DNA from: Virgibacillus dokdonensis
Lineage (GTDB): Bacteria; Bacillota; Bacilli; Bacillales; Amphibacillaceae
NCBI RefSeq assembly: GCF_900166595.1
Contig: NZ_LT745763.1
Coordinates: forward strand, 2,848,986 to 2,912,985
Reading direction: 5' to 3'
DNA: 64,000 bases
The notes under the pieces are model-generated. The model saw nothing but the letters and a program-made list of their open reading frames with translations. It was not told the DNA's origin and searched no databases. Position numbers and translations under genes: made by a program. Shown here one piece after another: positions 27,905-35,084 of the stretch (the stretch's first letter is position 1; the number at the start of each line of letters is the position of its first letter).

Positions 27905-28768
27905 TTATTTCCCTTCCCTTTGTATATCCATAATGGCTTCACGTAAATTACCACTGTTTTCCTGTAAAATATAACAGGCCTCATCTGACTTCAATTGAAA
28001 CATGCTAATAAGAATAGCTGCCTTTAAATTAAACTCAGATTCCTGCAAAGCCTTTTTTGCTTCATGTTCTGTAACATTAGCAATGTCACATACTATACTA
28101 ACAGCTCTATCTCTTAATTTTTGATTCGTTGCTTGAACATCAACCATATAATTATTATATACTTTTCCATTTTTTATCATAGAAATAGTCGATATCATAT
28201 TTAAAACCAACTTCTGAGCCGTACCTGCTTTCAAACGAGTAGAGCCTTGAATAACTTCTTCTCCTACAAGAAGTTCAATAGGATAATCGACTAATTGACT
28301 TATTTTTGTATTTTCCTTACAGACAATACAAGCAGTAGGTATATGCTGTTTTTTTGCTTGCTTAATTCCACCAATAACATAAGGTGTTTGACCGCTTGCT
28401 GCAATAGCGATTAGGAAATCTTTTGATGATAGATGCTGTTTCGCATCATGTTCCCCCGATTCTACACTATCCTCTGCATTTTCAATTGCTTGTCTGATCG
28501 CATTTTCCCCACCAGCAATCAAAGCAGTGAACAGATCGGGTTGAACCCCAAAAGTTGGTGGACATTCCGATGCATCTAGTACACCCATTCTTCCACTTGT
28601 GCCTGCCCCCATATATATAATTTTTCCGCCATTCTTAATCGTTTCGGTTACTTTTTGAATAACGGGCTCAATCTGATGAAAAGCTTTTTCTACAGAAACA
28701 GGAACCGTCGTATCTTCTTTATTCATATAAACCATAATTTCTTTAATAGACATTTGATCTAAACCCAT
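27905..28768 (-). CDS. murQ: N-acetylmuramic acid 6-phosphate etherase
   Basis: Cleaves lactate from MurNAc-6-phosphate to give GlcNAc-6-phosphate. 287 residues with a SIS domain: IYMGAGTSGRMGVLDASECPPTFG near 50-75 and the EVIQGSTRLKAGTAQK segment near 170-185, both family signatures. The usual N-terminal TTExRN stretch before MxLD is absent; an upstream frame codes for IEERFF followed by TAA. The ATG at 28768 has GAGAGG at 9 bp, so a shortened protein is probably made. There is a 111-bp gap to mupG. Confidence 0.9.
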   Translation of the reverse strand: MGLDQMSIKEIMVYMNKEDTTVPVSVEKAFHQIEPVIQKVTETIKNGGKIIYMGAGTSGRMGVLDASECPPTFGVQPDLFTALIAGGENAIRQAIENAEDSVESGEHDAKQHLSSKDFLIAIAASGQTPYVIGGIKQAKKQHIPTACIVCKENTKISQLVDYPIELLVGEEVIQGSTRLKAGTAQKLVLNMISTISMIKNGKVYNNYMVDVQATNQKLRDRAVSIVCDIANVTEHEAKKALQESEFNLKAAILISMFQLKSDEACYILQENSGNLREAIMDIQREGK

Positions 28769-28879
28769 TTAAAAGAACCTCTCTTCAATTTTGAGCTACA
28801 TTCGTTTAACGTCCATGTAAAGCTAGTGAATAATTTTTTCAAAAGCTGCCACACCAAATTTATGTAACTCAAATTGTTT

Positions 28880-29965
28880 TCATTTTTCTTCGAAGCCAAA
28901 CTTATCCCATGGCTGCAGATGATCAAGAAGTAATACCTCTTCCTCACGTATTCTGCCAACAACATTGGACTTACCTGAATTCACCATATCTTGCAATGCA
29001 ATTTGTAACTCTCCAGCATATTGTTTATATAAATCACTTTCAATAATAATATCCCCGCGCTTTATATTCGGTGTATGATGCACAGGGAAAGAATGCCCTC
29101 GATACTTGACCCGACTTTGAGTAGACCGAATTAAATAATCAGATACATCCCCACGATAGAAATGTGGTTCATCAAAAATAATTTTTCTCTCCAAGTCAGA
29201 GATTCCTTCTTCTACTTTTATTGAAAAAATAATTTTTTCACGCTGTAGCGTACTCAGCTTCTTTAGCTCTTCTTCAGATGCATAAGCATTGCCAATAATT
29301 ACATCGTCAATTAAATTGGTAGCCCATAAATGTTTTGCCTGTACTTCAATAGGTAATGTACGGTGCATTTCCAAAGTAGGAAGGCCTTCCATAATAGGCC
29401 ATGGTCCATAAGTCGCATCGGAAGAAGATACAAATGCTGCTGTTCTTAAACCGTAATCTTTAAATTTCTTACTACACTGTATAAAAAAGTCATAAGCAAG
29501 ACCTGAATACCTATGTGGATAAAAATTATGACAGCCTACTAACTTTTCTTTATTAGGACGATAACTCATGATATTATCTAAGTATTTCGTTGCGTTACTC
29601 ATGTTTATTTCTATCTTTAATTCATACGGATTAAAAGTCATTTGCGCTTCTTCATTTCCAGTAAAGCCAAGATCTAATCGAATACCATCAACACCTAATG
29701 CATTAAAAAATGATAAATCATTATATGAAATATTTAATTCTGAAAAAACTCTTGGATTTATATCACAAATTACTTCCATACCCAGTTGTTTGGAGAACTG
29801 AATGGTTTGTTTAAAGTGTTCAATAATTTTCTCAGCATCACCTTCCATGGATAGAAGGCATGTAAAAATACGAGTAAAACCATATTTATGCGCCAATTCA
29901 ATATACGCTAAATCATCTTCCACCCTTGAATGATTCGGGTATATAGAAATCCCCAAGTTTCTCAT
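28880..29965 (-). CDS. mupG: DUF871 family protein, MupG-like 6-phospho-N-acetylmuramidase
   Basis: 361 residues: an N-terminal TIM barrel (about 1-240, opening RNLGISIYPNHS, with HNFYPHRYSGL near 165) and a C-terminal cyclophilin-like domain (about 245-355, with KYRGHSFPVHHTPNIKRGDI). DUF871 includes S. aureus MupG, which splits MurNAc6P-GlcNAc after PTS uptake. Here it sits between a PTS IIA gene and murQ, exactly the context that function predicts. Ends KFGFEEK. Confidence 0.85.
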   Translation of the reverse strand: MRNLGISIYPNHSRVEDDLAYIELAHKYGFTRIFTCLLSMEGDAEKIIEHFKQTIQFSKQLGMEVICDINPRVFSELNISYNDLSFFNALGVDGIRLDLGFTGNEEAQMTFNPYELKIEINMSNATKYLDNIMSYRPNKEKLVGCHNFYPHRYSGLAYDFFIQCSKKFKDYGLRTAAFVSSSDATYGPWPIMEGLPTLEMHRTLPIEVQAKHLWATNLIDDVIIGNAYASEEELKKLSTLQREKIIFSIKVEEGISDLERKIIFDEPHFYRGDVSDYLIRSTQSRVKYRGHSFPVHHTPNIKRGDIIIESDLYKQYAGELQIALQDMVNSGKSNVVGRIREEEVLLLDHLQPWDKFGFEEK

Positions 29966-29978
29966 CTAATCACCTCTA

Positions 29979-30305
29979 TCATGATAATTTTGTTTCTAAG
30001 CAATGAATTCGTTGTAGCATTTTTATCATCTGTTCAATTAAAGATATTTCACTAATGGATGTCATTAGATGGTCTTGGGCATGCACCATTAATAATGACA
30101 TCTTCACTGGTTCATCATTTATTTCTGCTTGAATTAATTTCGTTTGCGTATTATGCGCTTTCGTTAATTGCTCTTGTGCTTCCTTCAATTTTTCTTCTGC
30201 ATCGGAAAATGCGCTCTCATAAGCTAACTCCAGAGCTTTGTAGGCAGTAGCTTTCGCGTCACCACCGTGGGAAATAATAGAAAAAATATCCATTTCTACA
30301 TTCAT
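29979..30305 (-). CDS. PTS lactose/cellobiose family EIIA
   Basis: 108 residues, helical trimer type. The phospho-acceptor histidine is in LMVHAQDHLMTS near residue 76-80. AAGGAGG precedes the ATG at 30305. It heads the minus-strand operon IIA-mupG-murQ-kinase and is separated by a divergent promoter region from its IIB and IIC partners. This is unusual, since in licBCAH operons IIA follows IIC. Confidence 0.88.
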   Translation of the reverse strand: MNVEMDIFSIISHGGDAKATAYKALELAYESAFSDAEEKLKEAQEQLTKAHNTQTKLIQAEINDEPVKMSLLMVHAQDHLMTSISEISLIEQMIKMLQRIHCLETKLS

Positions 30306-30344
30306 GATATAGACCTCCTTAGCTATTTATCAACATCATATCAT

Positions 30345-30365
30345 ACTTAAAATAAAATTTTAAGT
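30345..30365. promoter_or_regulatory. Palindromic operator candidate of the salvage cluster
   Basis: ACTTAAAAT-AAA-ATTTTAAGT, a perfect 9-bp inverted repeat 40 bp upstream of the IIA start. No regulator gene of RpiR or GntR type lies in the cluster, so the binding protein is unknown. Confidence 0.45.
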
Positions 30366-30379
30366 TTTATTTTTTTATA

Positions 30380-30432
30380 TTGAATTTTTCTTTCACATAC
30401 TATATAATCAATGTATGTGAAACCCTTTTCAC
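30380..30432 (+). promoter_or_regulatory. Promoter and operator of the PTS IIB-IIC-GH4 operon
   Basis: TTGAAT, 17-bp spacer, TATAAT (-10 at 30403-30408). TTTCACATAC (30390-30399) and GTATGTGAAA (30412-30421) form a 10-bp inverted repeat that brackets the -10. The following TGTGAAACCCTTTTCACA (30415-30432) is a cre-like palindrome with two departures from the core consensus. Confidence 0.55.
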
Positions 30433-30468
30433 ATTTTCACGACTTATACAAATTGAGGAGGTAATAAA

Positions 30469-30774
30469 ATGAAAGTGTTATTTGTATGTTCTGGGGGAAT
30501 GTCTAGCGCAATTGTAGTTAAGGCGCTAAAGACGGAAGCGAAAAAACATGGGCATGAAATGGAAGTCCACGCTATTGGAACAAGTGAGGTTGAACAAGAA
30601 ATGCAAAAAGAGTGGGATGTTTGTATGGTCGCACCACAAATTAAACACCGCTTTGACCAAGTCAAAGTGCATGCGGACGAAGCAGGAGTTCCTTGTGGAG
30701 CAATTCCAGCACAAGCTTACACGCCATTAGGTGGTCCTTTACTATACAAAACTCTAAATGAACTCATCAAGTAA
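30469..30774 (+). CDS. PTS lactose/cellobiose family EIIB
   Basis: 101 residues. The phosphocysteine is Cys7 in MKVLFVCSGGMSSA, with the MVAPQIKHRF segment typical of the cellobiose group. The start ATG follows GGAGG at 7 bp. Receives phosphate from the IIA encoded on the other strand and passes it to the sugar on IIC. Confidence 0.9.
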   Translation: MKVLFVCSGGMSSAIVVKALKTEAKKHGHEMEVHAIGTSEVEQEMQKEWDVCMVAPQIKHRFDQVKVHADEAGVPCGAIPAQAYTPLGGPLLYKTLNELIK

Positions 30775-30794
30775 AGCGAAGGGGAGAGATTACC

Positions 30795-32060
30795 TTGAGT
30801 AAATTTGTAGATTTTATGGAAAATAAACTATCCGCTCCTATGGCACGTTTATCGGAACAACGTCATTTATTAGCTGTTCGAGATGGAGTTATTTCTGCAT
30901 TACCTTTTATTATTGTTGGATCATTCTTTTTAATCTTTGCTTTTCCGCCATTACCACAGGATTGGTCAATTACACAATGGGCAACAGCGCATGCTGCAGA
31001 AATTTTAATTCCATACCGAATGACCATGTTTATTATGTCATTATACATAGCATTTGGTATTGGCTATAATCTAGCGAAGTCCTATAAAGTAGACCCTTTA
31101 TCCGGAGCGCAAATCGCTGTTGCGGCTCTACTATTAACCCTAACGCCAACTGCTCTTGATGAATTAGGGTTTGTTCTACCAATGCAATATTTAGGTGGAC
31201 ATGGACTATTTGTTACCATTATTGTATCCATTCTTGCTGTAGAAATATTTAGAGTTTGTAAACAAAAACAAATTACCATTAAATTACCTGAGCAAGTACC
31301 ATCTTCGGTTTCTCGCTCATTCGAAGCACTTATTCCCGTTGCCATAGTAATCATCTTAATGTCAACCATTACCGTTGTAATGGGAGTAAATCTACATCAT
31401 GTAGTCGATAAATTAGTTGCTCCATTAGTAACTGCAGGCGATAGCTTATTCGGTGTATTAGTACCAGTATTTCTCATCACTTTCTTCTGGTCATTCGGTA
31501 TACATGGGGTTTCTGTCGTAGGTTCTATTGCAAGGCCACTATGGGAAGTATATCTTGTTAACAACTCTCAAGCAGTGGCAGATGGAGCTTCGACCATTCC
31601 GCATATCGCACCAGAAACTTTTTACCAATGGTTTATTTGGATAGGTGGTTCTGGGGCTACATTAGGTCTCGTTATTGCGATGTTGCTTTTCGCAAGATCT
31701 AAATACATTAAAAATTTGGGTAGAGCTACGATCGTTCCTAGTTTGTTTAATATAAACGAACCAGTTATTTTCGGGGCACCAATTGTTCTTAATCCCTTAT
31801 TGATTATTCCGTTTATTATTACGCCAATTGTTACAGCGATTATTGCTTATTTTGCAACATCTATAGGATTAGTAAGCCCGACATATATTATGCCACCATG
31901 GACATTACCAGCTCCAATTGGTGCATACTTATCCACTGGTGGTGATTGGCGAGCTGTTGTATTAGTACTAATAAATATTACCATATCTGTAACAATCTAT
32001 ATGCCGTTCTTAAAGCTATATGATAAAAAAATGATAGCTATGGAACAAGGAGAGGAATAA
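30795..32060 (+). CDS. PTS lactose/cellobiose family EIIC (sugar permease)
   Basis: 421 residues, about ten membrane helices. Family motifs: RDGVISALPFIIVGSFFLI near 35, FFWSFGIHGVSVVGSIARP near 230, LFNINEPVIFGAPIVLNP near 315. The start is a TTG behind GGGGAGAG. The carrier defines the substrate, and its family transports beta-linked disaccharides such as cellobiose or chitobiose. With MupG and MurQ next door a MurNAc-GlcNAc type disaccharide is the interesting alternative. Confidence 0.9.
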   Translation: MSKFVDFMENKLSAPMARLSEQRHLLAVRDGVISALPFIIVGSFFLIFAFPPLPQDWSITQWATAHAAEILIPYRMTMFIMSLYIAFGIGYNLAKSYKVDPLSGAQIAVAALLLTLTPTALDELGFVLPMQYLGGHGLFVTIIVSILAVEIFRVCKQKQITIKLPEQVPSSVSRSFEALIPVAIVIILMSTITVVMGVNLHHVVDKLVAPLVTAGDSLFGVLVPVFLITFFWSFGIHGVSVVGSIARPLWEVYLVNNSQAVADGASTIPHIAPETFYQWFIWIGGSGATLGLVIAMLLFARSKYIKNLGRATIVPSLFNINEPVIFGAPIVLNPLLIIPFIITPIVTAIIAYFATSIGLVSPTYIMPPWTLPAPIGAYLSTGGDWRAVVLVLINITISVTIYMPFLKLYDKKMIAMEQGEE

Positions 32061-32223
32061 GAAAATAACATTACAATGGGACAGGCATCCAAAGCATTAG
32101 GCTCCCATTCATTATTATCGGAGTGTAATAATATGAAAGAATTTGGAGTGCAAGGTGGAACGCAGCTATATGGGATCAATTTCATCCTTGCGTAAGACGT
32201 TCATTTTTCCTATGCAGCAATGA

Positions 32224-32258
32224 AGAAAAGAGAATAGAAGGTGTTCTCTTTTCTTTTT
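32224..32258 (+). terminator. Terminator after the EIIC gene
   Basis: AGAAAAGAGAA and TTCTCTTTTCT pair, followed by T5. The 32061-32223 stretch before it holds several nested inverted repeats (for example AATGGGA..TCCCATT) and no gene. Partial read-through would be needed to express the downstream GH4 gene from the PTS promoter. Confidence 0.65.
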
Positions 32259-32280
32259 ACTCTATAGATGAGGTGAAAAT

Positions 32281-32592
32281 ATGATTCAATCCAAAGGCAT
32301 CATCCCTAGAATTAGTTTTAAAGGGGTATTTGTGTTTATGTCAATAACCATTTTAGGGTTATTGCTGTTTCCCACCCTTTTCATGACTTTAGGTATTACT
32401 AAAACAGCTAGTTTTTTTATCGCTTGTACCATTTCTTCATCCATTGGTAGTATGCTCGTTTTAACTAAAATTGATGGAAAACCTACTGAAAGAATCTATT
32501 TCAGAAAAAGAATAGCGCTTTCAATGATTGTCGGACTTTTATCAAGTGCACTCATTATTTTTGTTTTTGGAGGAGATATTTTTGGATACTAA
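32281..32592 (+). CDS. Small membrane protein cotranscribed with the GH4 enzyme
   Basis: 103 residues with three hydrophobic helices (about 15-35, 42-60, 78-98). GAGGTG precedes the ATG. Its end overlaps the start of the GH4 gene by 11 bp, and the GGAGGAG ribosome site of the GH4 gene lies inside it, so the two are translationally coupled. Family not recognised. Confidence 0.65.
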   Translation: MIQSKGIIPRISFKGVFVFMSITILGLLLFPTLFMTLGITKTASFFIACTISSSIGSMLVLTKIDGKPTERIYFRKRIALSMIVGLLSSALIIFVFGGDIFGY

Positions 32593-33898
32593 AGGTATAA
32601 AACTTGTCACTATTGGCGGTGGATCAAGCTATACACCAGAATTTGTGGAAGGCATTATTAAACGGTATAACGAATTACCAGTCAAGGAGCTCTGGCTTGT
32701 CGATATCGAAGACGGCAAAGAAAAACTTGATATTGTAGGAAACCTAGCTCGAAGAATGGTTAAAAAAGCCAACATCCCGATGGAAGTACATTTAACTTTA
32801 GATAGAGAAACTGCTTTACAAAATGCGGACTTTGTAACTACACAAATTCGAGTCGGATTGTTAGATTCAAGAATTAAAGATGAAAGGATACCAATTAAAC
32901 ACGGAATGATTGGCCAAGAAACAAATGGTGCTGGCGGATTATTTAAAGCCCTTCGAACCATTCCAGTATTAATGGAGATTGCTGAAGACATGCAAAAATT
33001 ATGTCCAAACGCTTGGTTAATTAATTTTACAAATCCAGCAGGTATCGTTACGGAAGCATTAGTAAAATATAGTAAACATAAAAAAGTGGTTGGTGTTTGT
33101 AATGTACCAATTAATATGAAAATTACTATTGCAGACCTTTTAAGCGTGCCTGAAGAAAAAGTTCAAATTGAATTCGCAGGTTTAAACCATATGTCTTATG
33201 GTACGGATGTATTTGTAGACGGGGAATCAAAATTAGCGGAAGTGATTGAATTATTGGCTAAACCTGAAAATCAACTATCTATGAACAATATAGCACCTCT
33301 TCCATGGGAAGAAGAATTTATTAAAGCACTTCATATGATACCTTCTCCTTATCATCGTTATTATTATAAGACGAAGGAAATTTTAGCTAATGAACAAAAA
33401 GAATACCAAGAAGGAAAAACAAGAGCAGAAACAGTCAAAGAGCTGGAAAGTAAGTTATTTGAACTTTATAAAGATCCAGACCTAAATATTAAACCACCCC
33501 AACTTGCTGAAAGAGGTGGCGCATACTATAGTAATGTCGCTTGTAATCTTATTTCATCTATTTATAACAATACAGGAGACATCCAAACGCTTAATGTTGT
33601 GAACAACGGAGCAATTTCCAGTCTTCCTGACAACACTGTAGTCGAAGTGAACTGTACCGTAACAAATAAAGGACCAATCCCTTTAGCTGTCGGTGCTTTA
33701 CCATCTCCTATTAATGGACTTATTCAACAAATCAAGTCTTTTGAGCTAGCTGCGATTGAAGCAGCTGTAACAGGTTCTTATGAAAAAGCATTGTTGGCAT
33801 TATGTATTAACCCTTTAATTACAGATGATGGAAAAGCAAAAGTAATTCTTGATGAATTACTTGAAGCACATAAAGAATATTTACCACAATTTCAATAA
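32582..33898 (+). CDS. licH: GH4 family 6-phospho-beta-glucosidase (LicH-like)
   Basis: 438 residues. NAD-binding VTIGGGSSYTPEFVEG at the N-terminus, QETNGAGGLFKALRT near 115, the metal-binding NFTNPAG and GVCNVP cysteine segment near 150-175, FAGLNHM near 200 and RGGAYYS near 320. Very close in pattern to B. subtilis LicH. The start is a TTG 5 bp after GGAGGAGA. GH4 enzymes use NAD and a divalent metal to open 6-phospho-glycosides. Here it may act on 6-P-cellobiose/chitobiose from the same PTS. Confidence 0.9.
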   Translation: MDTKGIKLVTIGGGSSYTPEFVEGIIKRYNELPVKELWLVDIEDGKEKLDIVGNLARRMVKKANIPMEVHLTLDRETALQNADFVTTQIRVGLLDSRIKDERIPIKHGMIGQETNGAGGLFKALRTIPVLMEIAEDMQKLCPNAWLINFTNPAGIVTEALVKYSKHKKVVGVCNVPINMKITIADLLSVPEEKVQIEFAGLNHMSYGTDVFVDGESKLAEVIELLAKPENQLSMNNIAPLPWEEEFIKALHMIPSPYHRYYYKTKEILANEQKEYQEGKTRAETVKELESKLFELYKDPDLNIKPPQLAERGGAYYSNVACNLISSIYNNTGDIQTLNVVNNGAISSLPDNTVVEVNCTVTNKGPIPLAVGALPSPINGLIQQIKSFELAAIEAAVTGSYEKALLALCINPLITDDGKAKVILDELLEAHKEYLPQFQ

Positions 33899-33906
33899 TA
33901 CTTAAT

Positions 33907-33967
33907 AAAAAACTTGGCTTGTCACCATGTCCTATGGCGAATGCTGTAGTTTTTCTTAAACGATAAA
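33907..33967 (+). repeat. Dispersed repeat family 2, copy B
   Basis: Matches copy A (23009-23069) at roughly 82 percent without gaps, including ACTTGGCTTGTCACC and TTTTTCTTAAACGATAAA. It leads directly into the terminator between licH and malR. Confidence 0.65.
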
Positions 33968-34019
33968 AACCATACGTCAAAAATGAAAGCTACATTCTGG
34001 CGCATGGTTTTTATTTTTA
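33965..34019. terminator. Bidirectional terminator between licH and malR
   Basis: AAAAACCAT (33965-33973) and ATGGTTTTT (34004-34012) flank a 30-nt loop. T runs occur on the right of the plus strand and on the left of the minus strand. Confidence 0.65.
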
Positions 34020-35033
34020 TCTTCCCCCTACAGAATCCCGATACACAATTTCATGTGGAATAATGATACGTTTTTCAGGGACAAAATCCGATTGCGTTTT
34101 TTCAATTAAAGCTTTCGCAGATTGTACACCCAGTTGATATATTTGAATGTCAACAGTTGTTAAAGCTGGACTTGTCAGTTCAGATAGGTATACATTGTTA
34201 AAGCTTACCAATGAAATATCAGTAGGGACATCATACCCTAATTTTTCCAAAGCACTTAGCACCCCTAGACTCATTAAATCATCACTTACAACAATTCCTG
34301 TTGGCGGATGCTCTAATTGCAGCAACTTCTCTATTGCTTCTCTCCCTCCTGATTGAAGGAATTCACTATGAATACAATAAGCTTCACAAACTGGTAGTTC
34401 CGCTTCATTTAAAGCCGCTTTATATCCGTTTTCTCGATCCATCGTTACAATAAGATCTCTGGAACCACCAATAAAAGCAATATGCTCATGGCCTTGGTCA
34501 ATTAAATAATTTGTTATCTCTTTTCCTGCTTTATAGTTATCATTATCGACATGTGTAATTTCACTTACATAATCATACGGTTTTCCTACAATTACAAATG
34601 GGAAATCTTTTTCACGCAAAAAATTTGTTATTCGGTCATTCATACGTGAGTAAAGTAAAATGATTCCGTCTACATAACTGCCATAAACCATACGTTCTAC
34701 TTCAGCAAACATCTCTTCTTCTGTTCCACCACTCGATAACATCATCGAATATTGCATATCATGGGTAACCGTTCCGATACCTCGCAACACTTCCGGGAAG
34801 AACGGATTTTGTAAAGACTTATCAGCAGATGAAGGCATCACAACGCCAATCGTTTTGGTAGACTTGGCGACTAAATTTCTAGCATTTACGTTAGGGTGAT
34901 ATCCTAATTCCTTCATTGCCTTTCGAACCTTCTTTTTCGTATCCAGACTGATTCTCGGATTATCTGCAATTACTCTAGACACAGTAGAAGGTGATACACC
35001 TGTCGCCTTTGCTACATCTTTTATTGTTACCAT
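34017..35033 (-). CDS. malR: LacI-family repressor of maltodextrin genes, MalR-like
   Basis: 338 residues. An N-terminal helix-turn-helix (TIKDVAKATGVSPSTVSRVI) with a hinge near 50 and a periplasmic-binding-like effector domain (60-330) with SDDLMSLG and SFNNVYLSELTSPALTTVD. It is the last gene of the malE-F-G-GH31 strand. The sites it would bind are the GCGCAAACGTTTT palindromes near malE, cgt and the cyclomaltodextrinase gene, similar to the pneumococcal MalR operator. Confidence 0.87.
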   Translation of the reverse strand: MVTIKDVAKATGVSPSTVSRVIADNPRISLDTKKKVRKAMKELGYHPNVNARNLVAKSTKTIGVVMPSSADKSLQNPFFPEVLRGIGTVTHDMQYSMMLSSGGTEEEMFAEVERMVYGSYVDGIILLYSRMNDRITNFLREKDFPFVIVGKPYDYVSEITHVDNDNYKAGKEITNYLIDQGHEHIAFIGGSRDLIVTMDRENGYKAALNEAELPVCEAYCIHSEFLQSGGREAIEKLLQLEHPPTGIVVSDDLMSLGVLSALEKLGYDVPTDISLVSFNNVYLSELTSPALTTVDIQIYQLGVQSAKALIEKTQSDFVPEKRIIIPHEIVYRDSVGGR

Positions 35034-35084
35034 TTTTTACATCTCACCCTCTACTCCATCATTTGTATCATTAGTTAGTATATG

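Noticed and set aside
32061..32223. Possible T-box or riboswitch after the EIIC gene
   Set aside because: A GGTGGAACGC segment hinted at a T-box, but the specifier and antiterminator parts are absent and no amino-acid gene follows.
34147..34356. 69-codon open frame and similar ones antisense to malR, GH31 and malFG
   Set aside because: All lie opposite strongly supported genes and lack ribosome sites.
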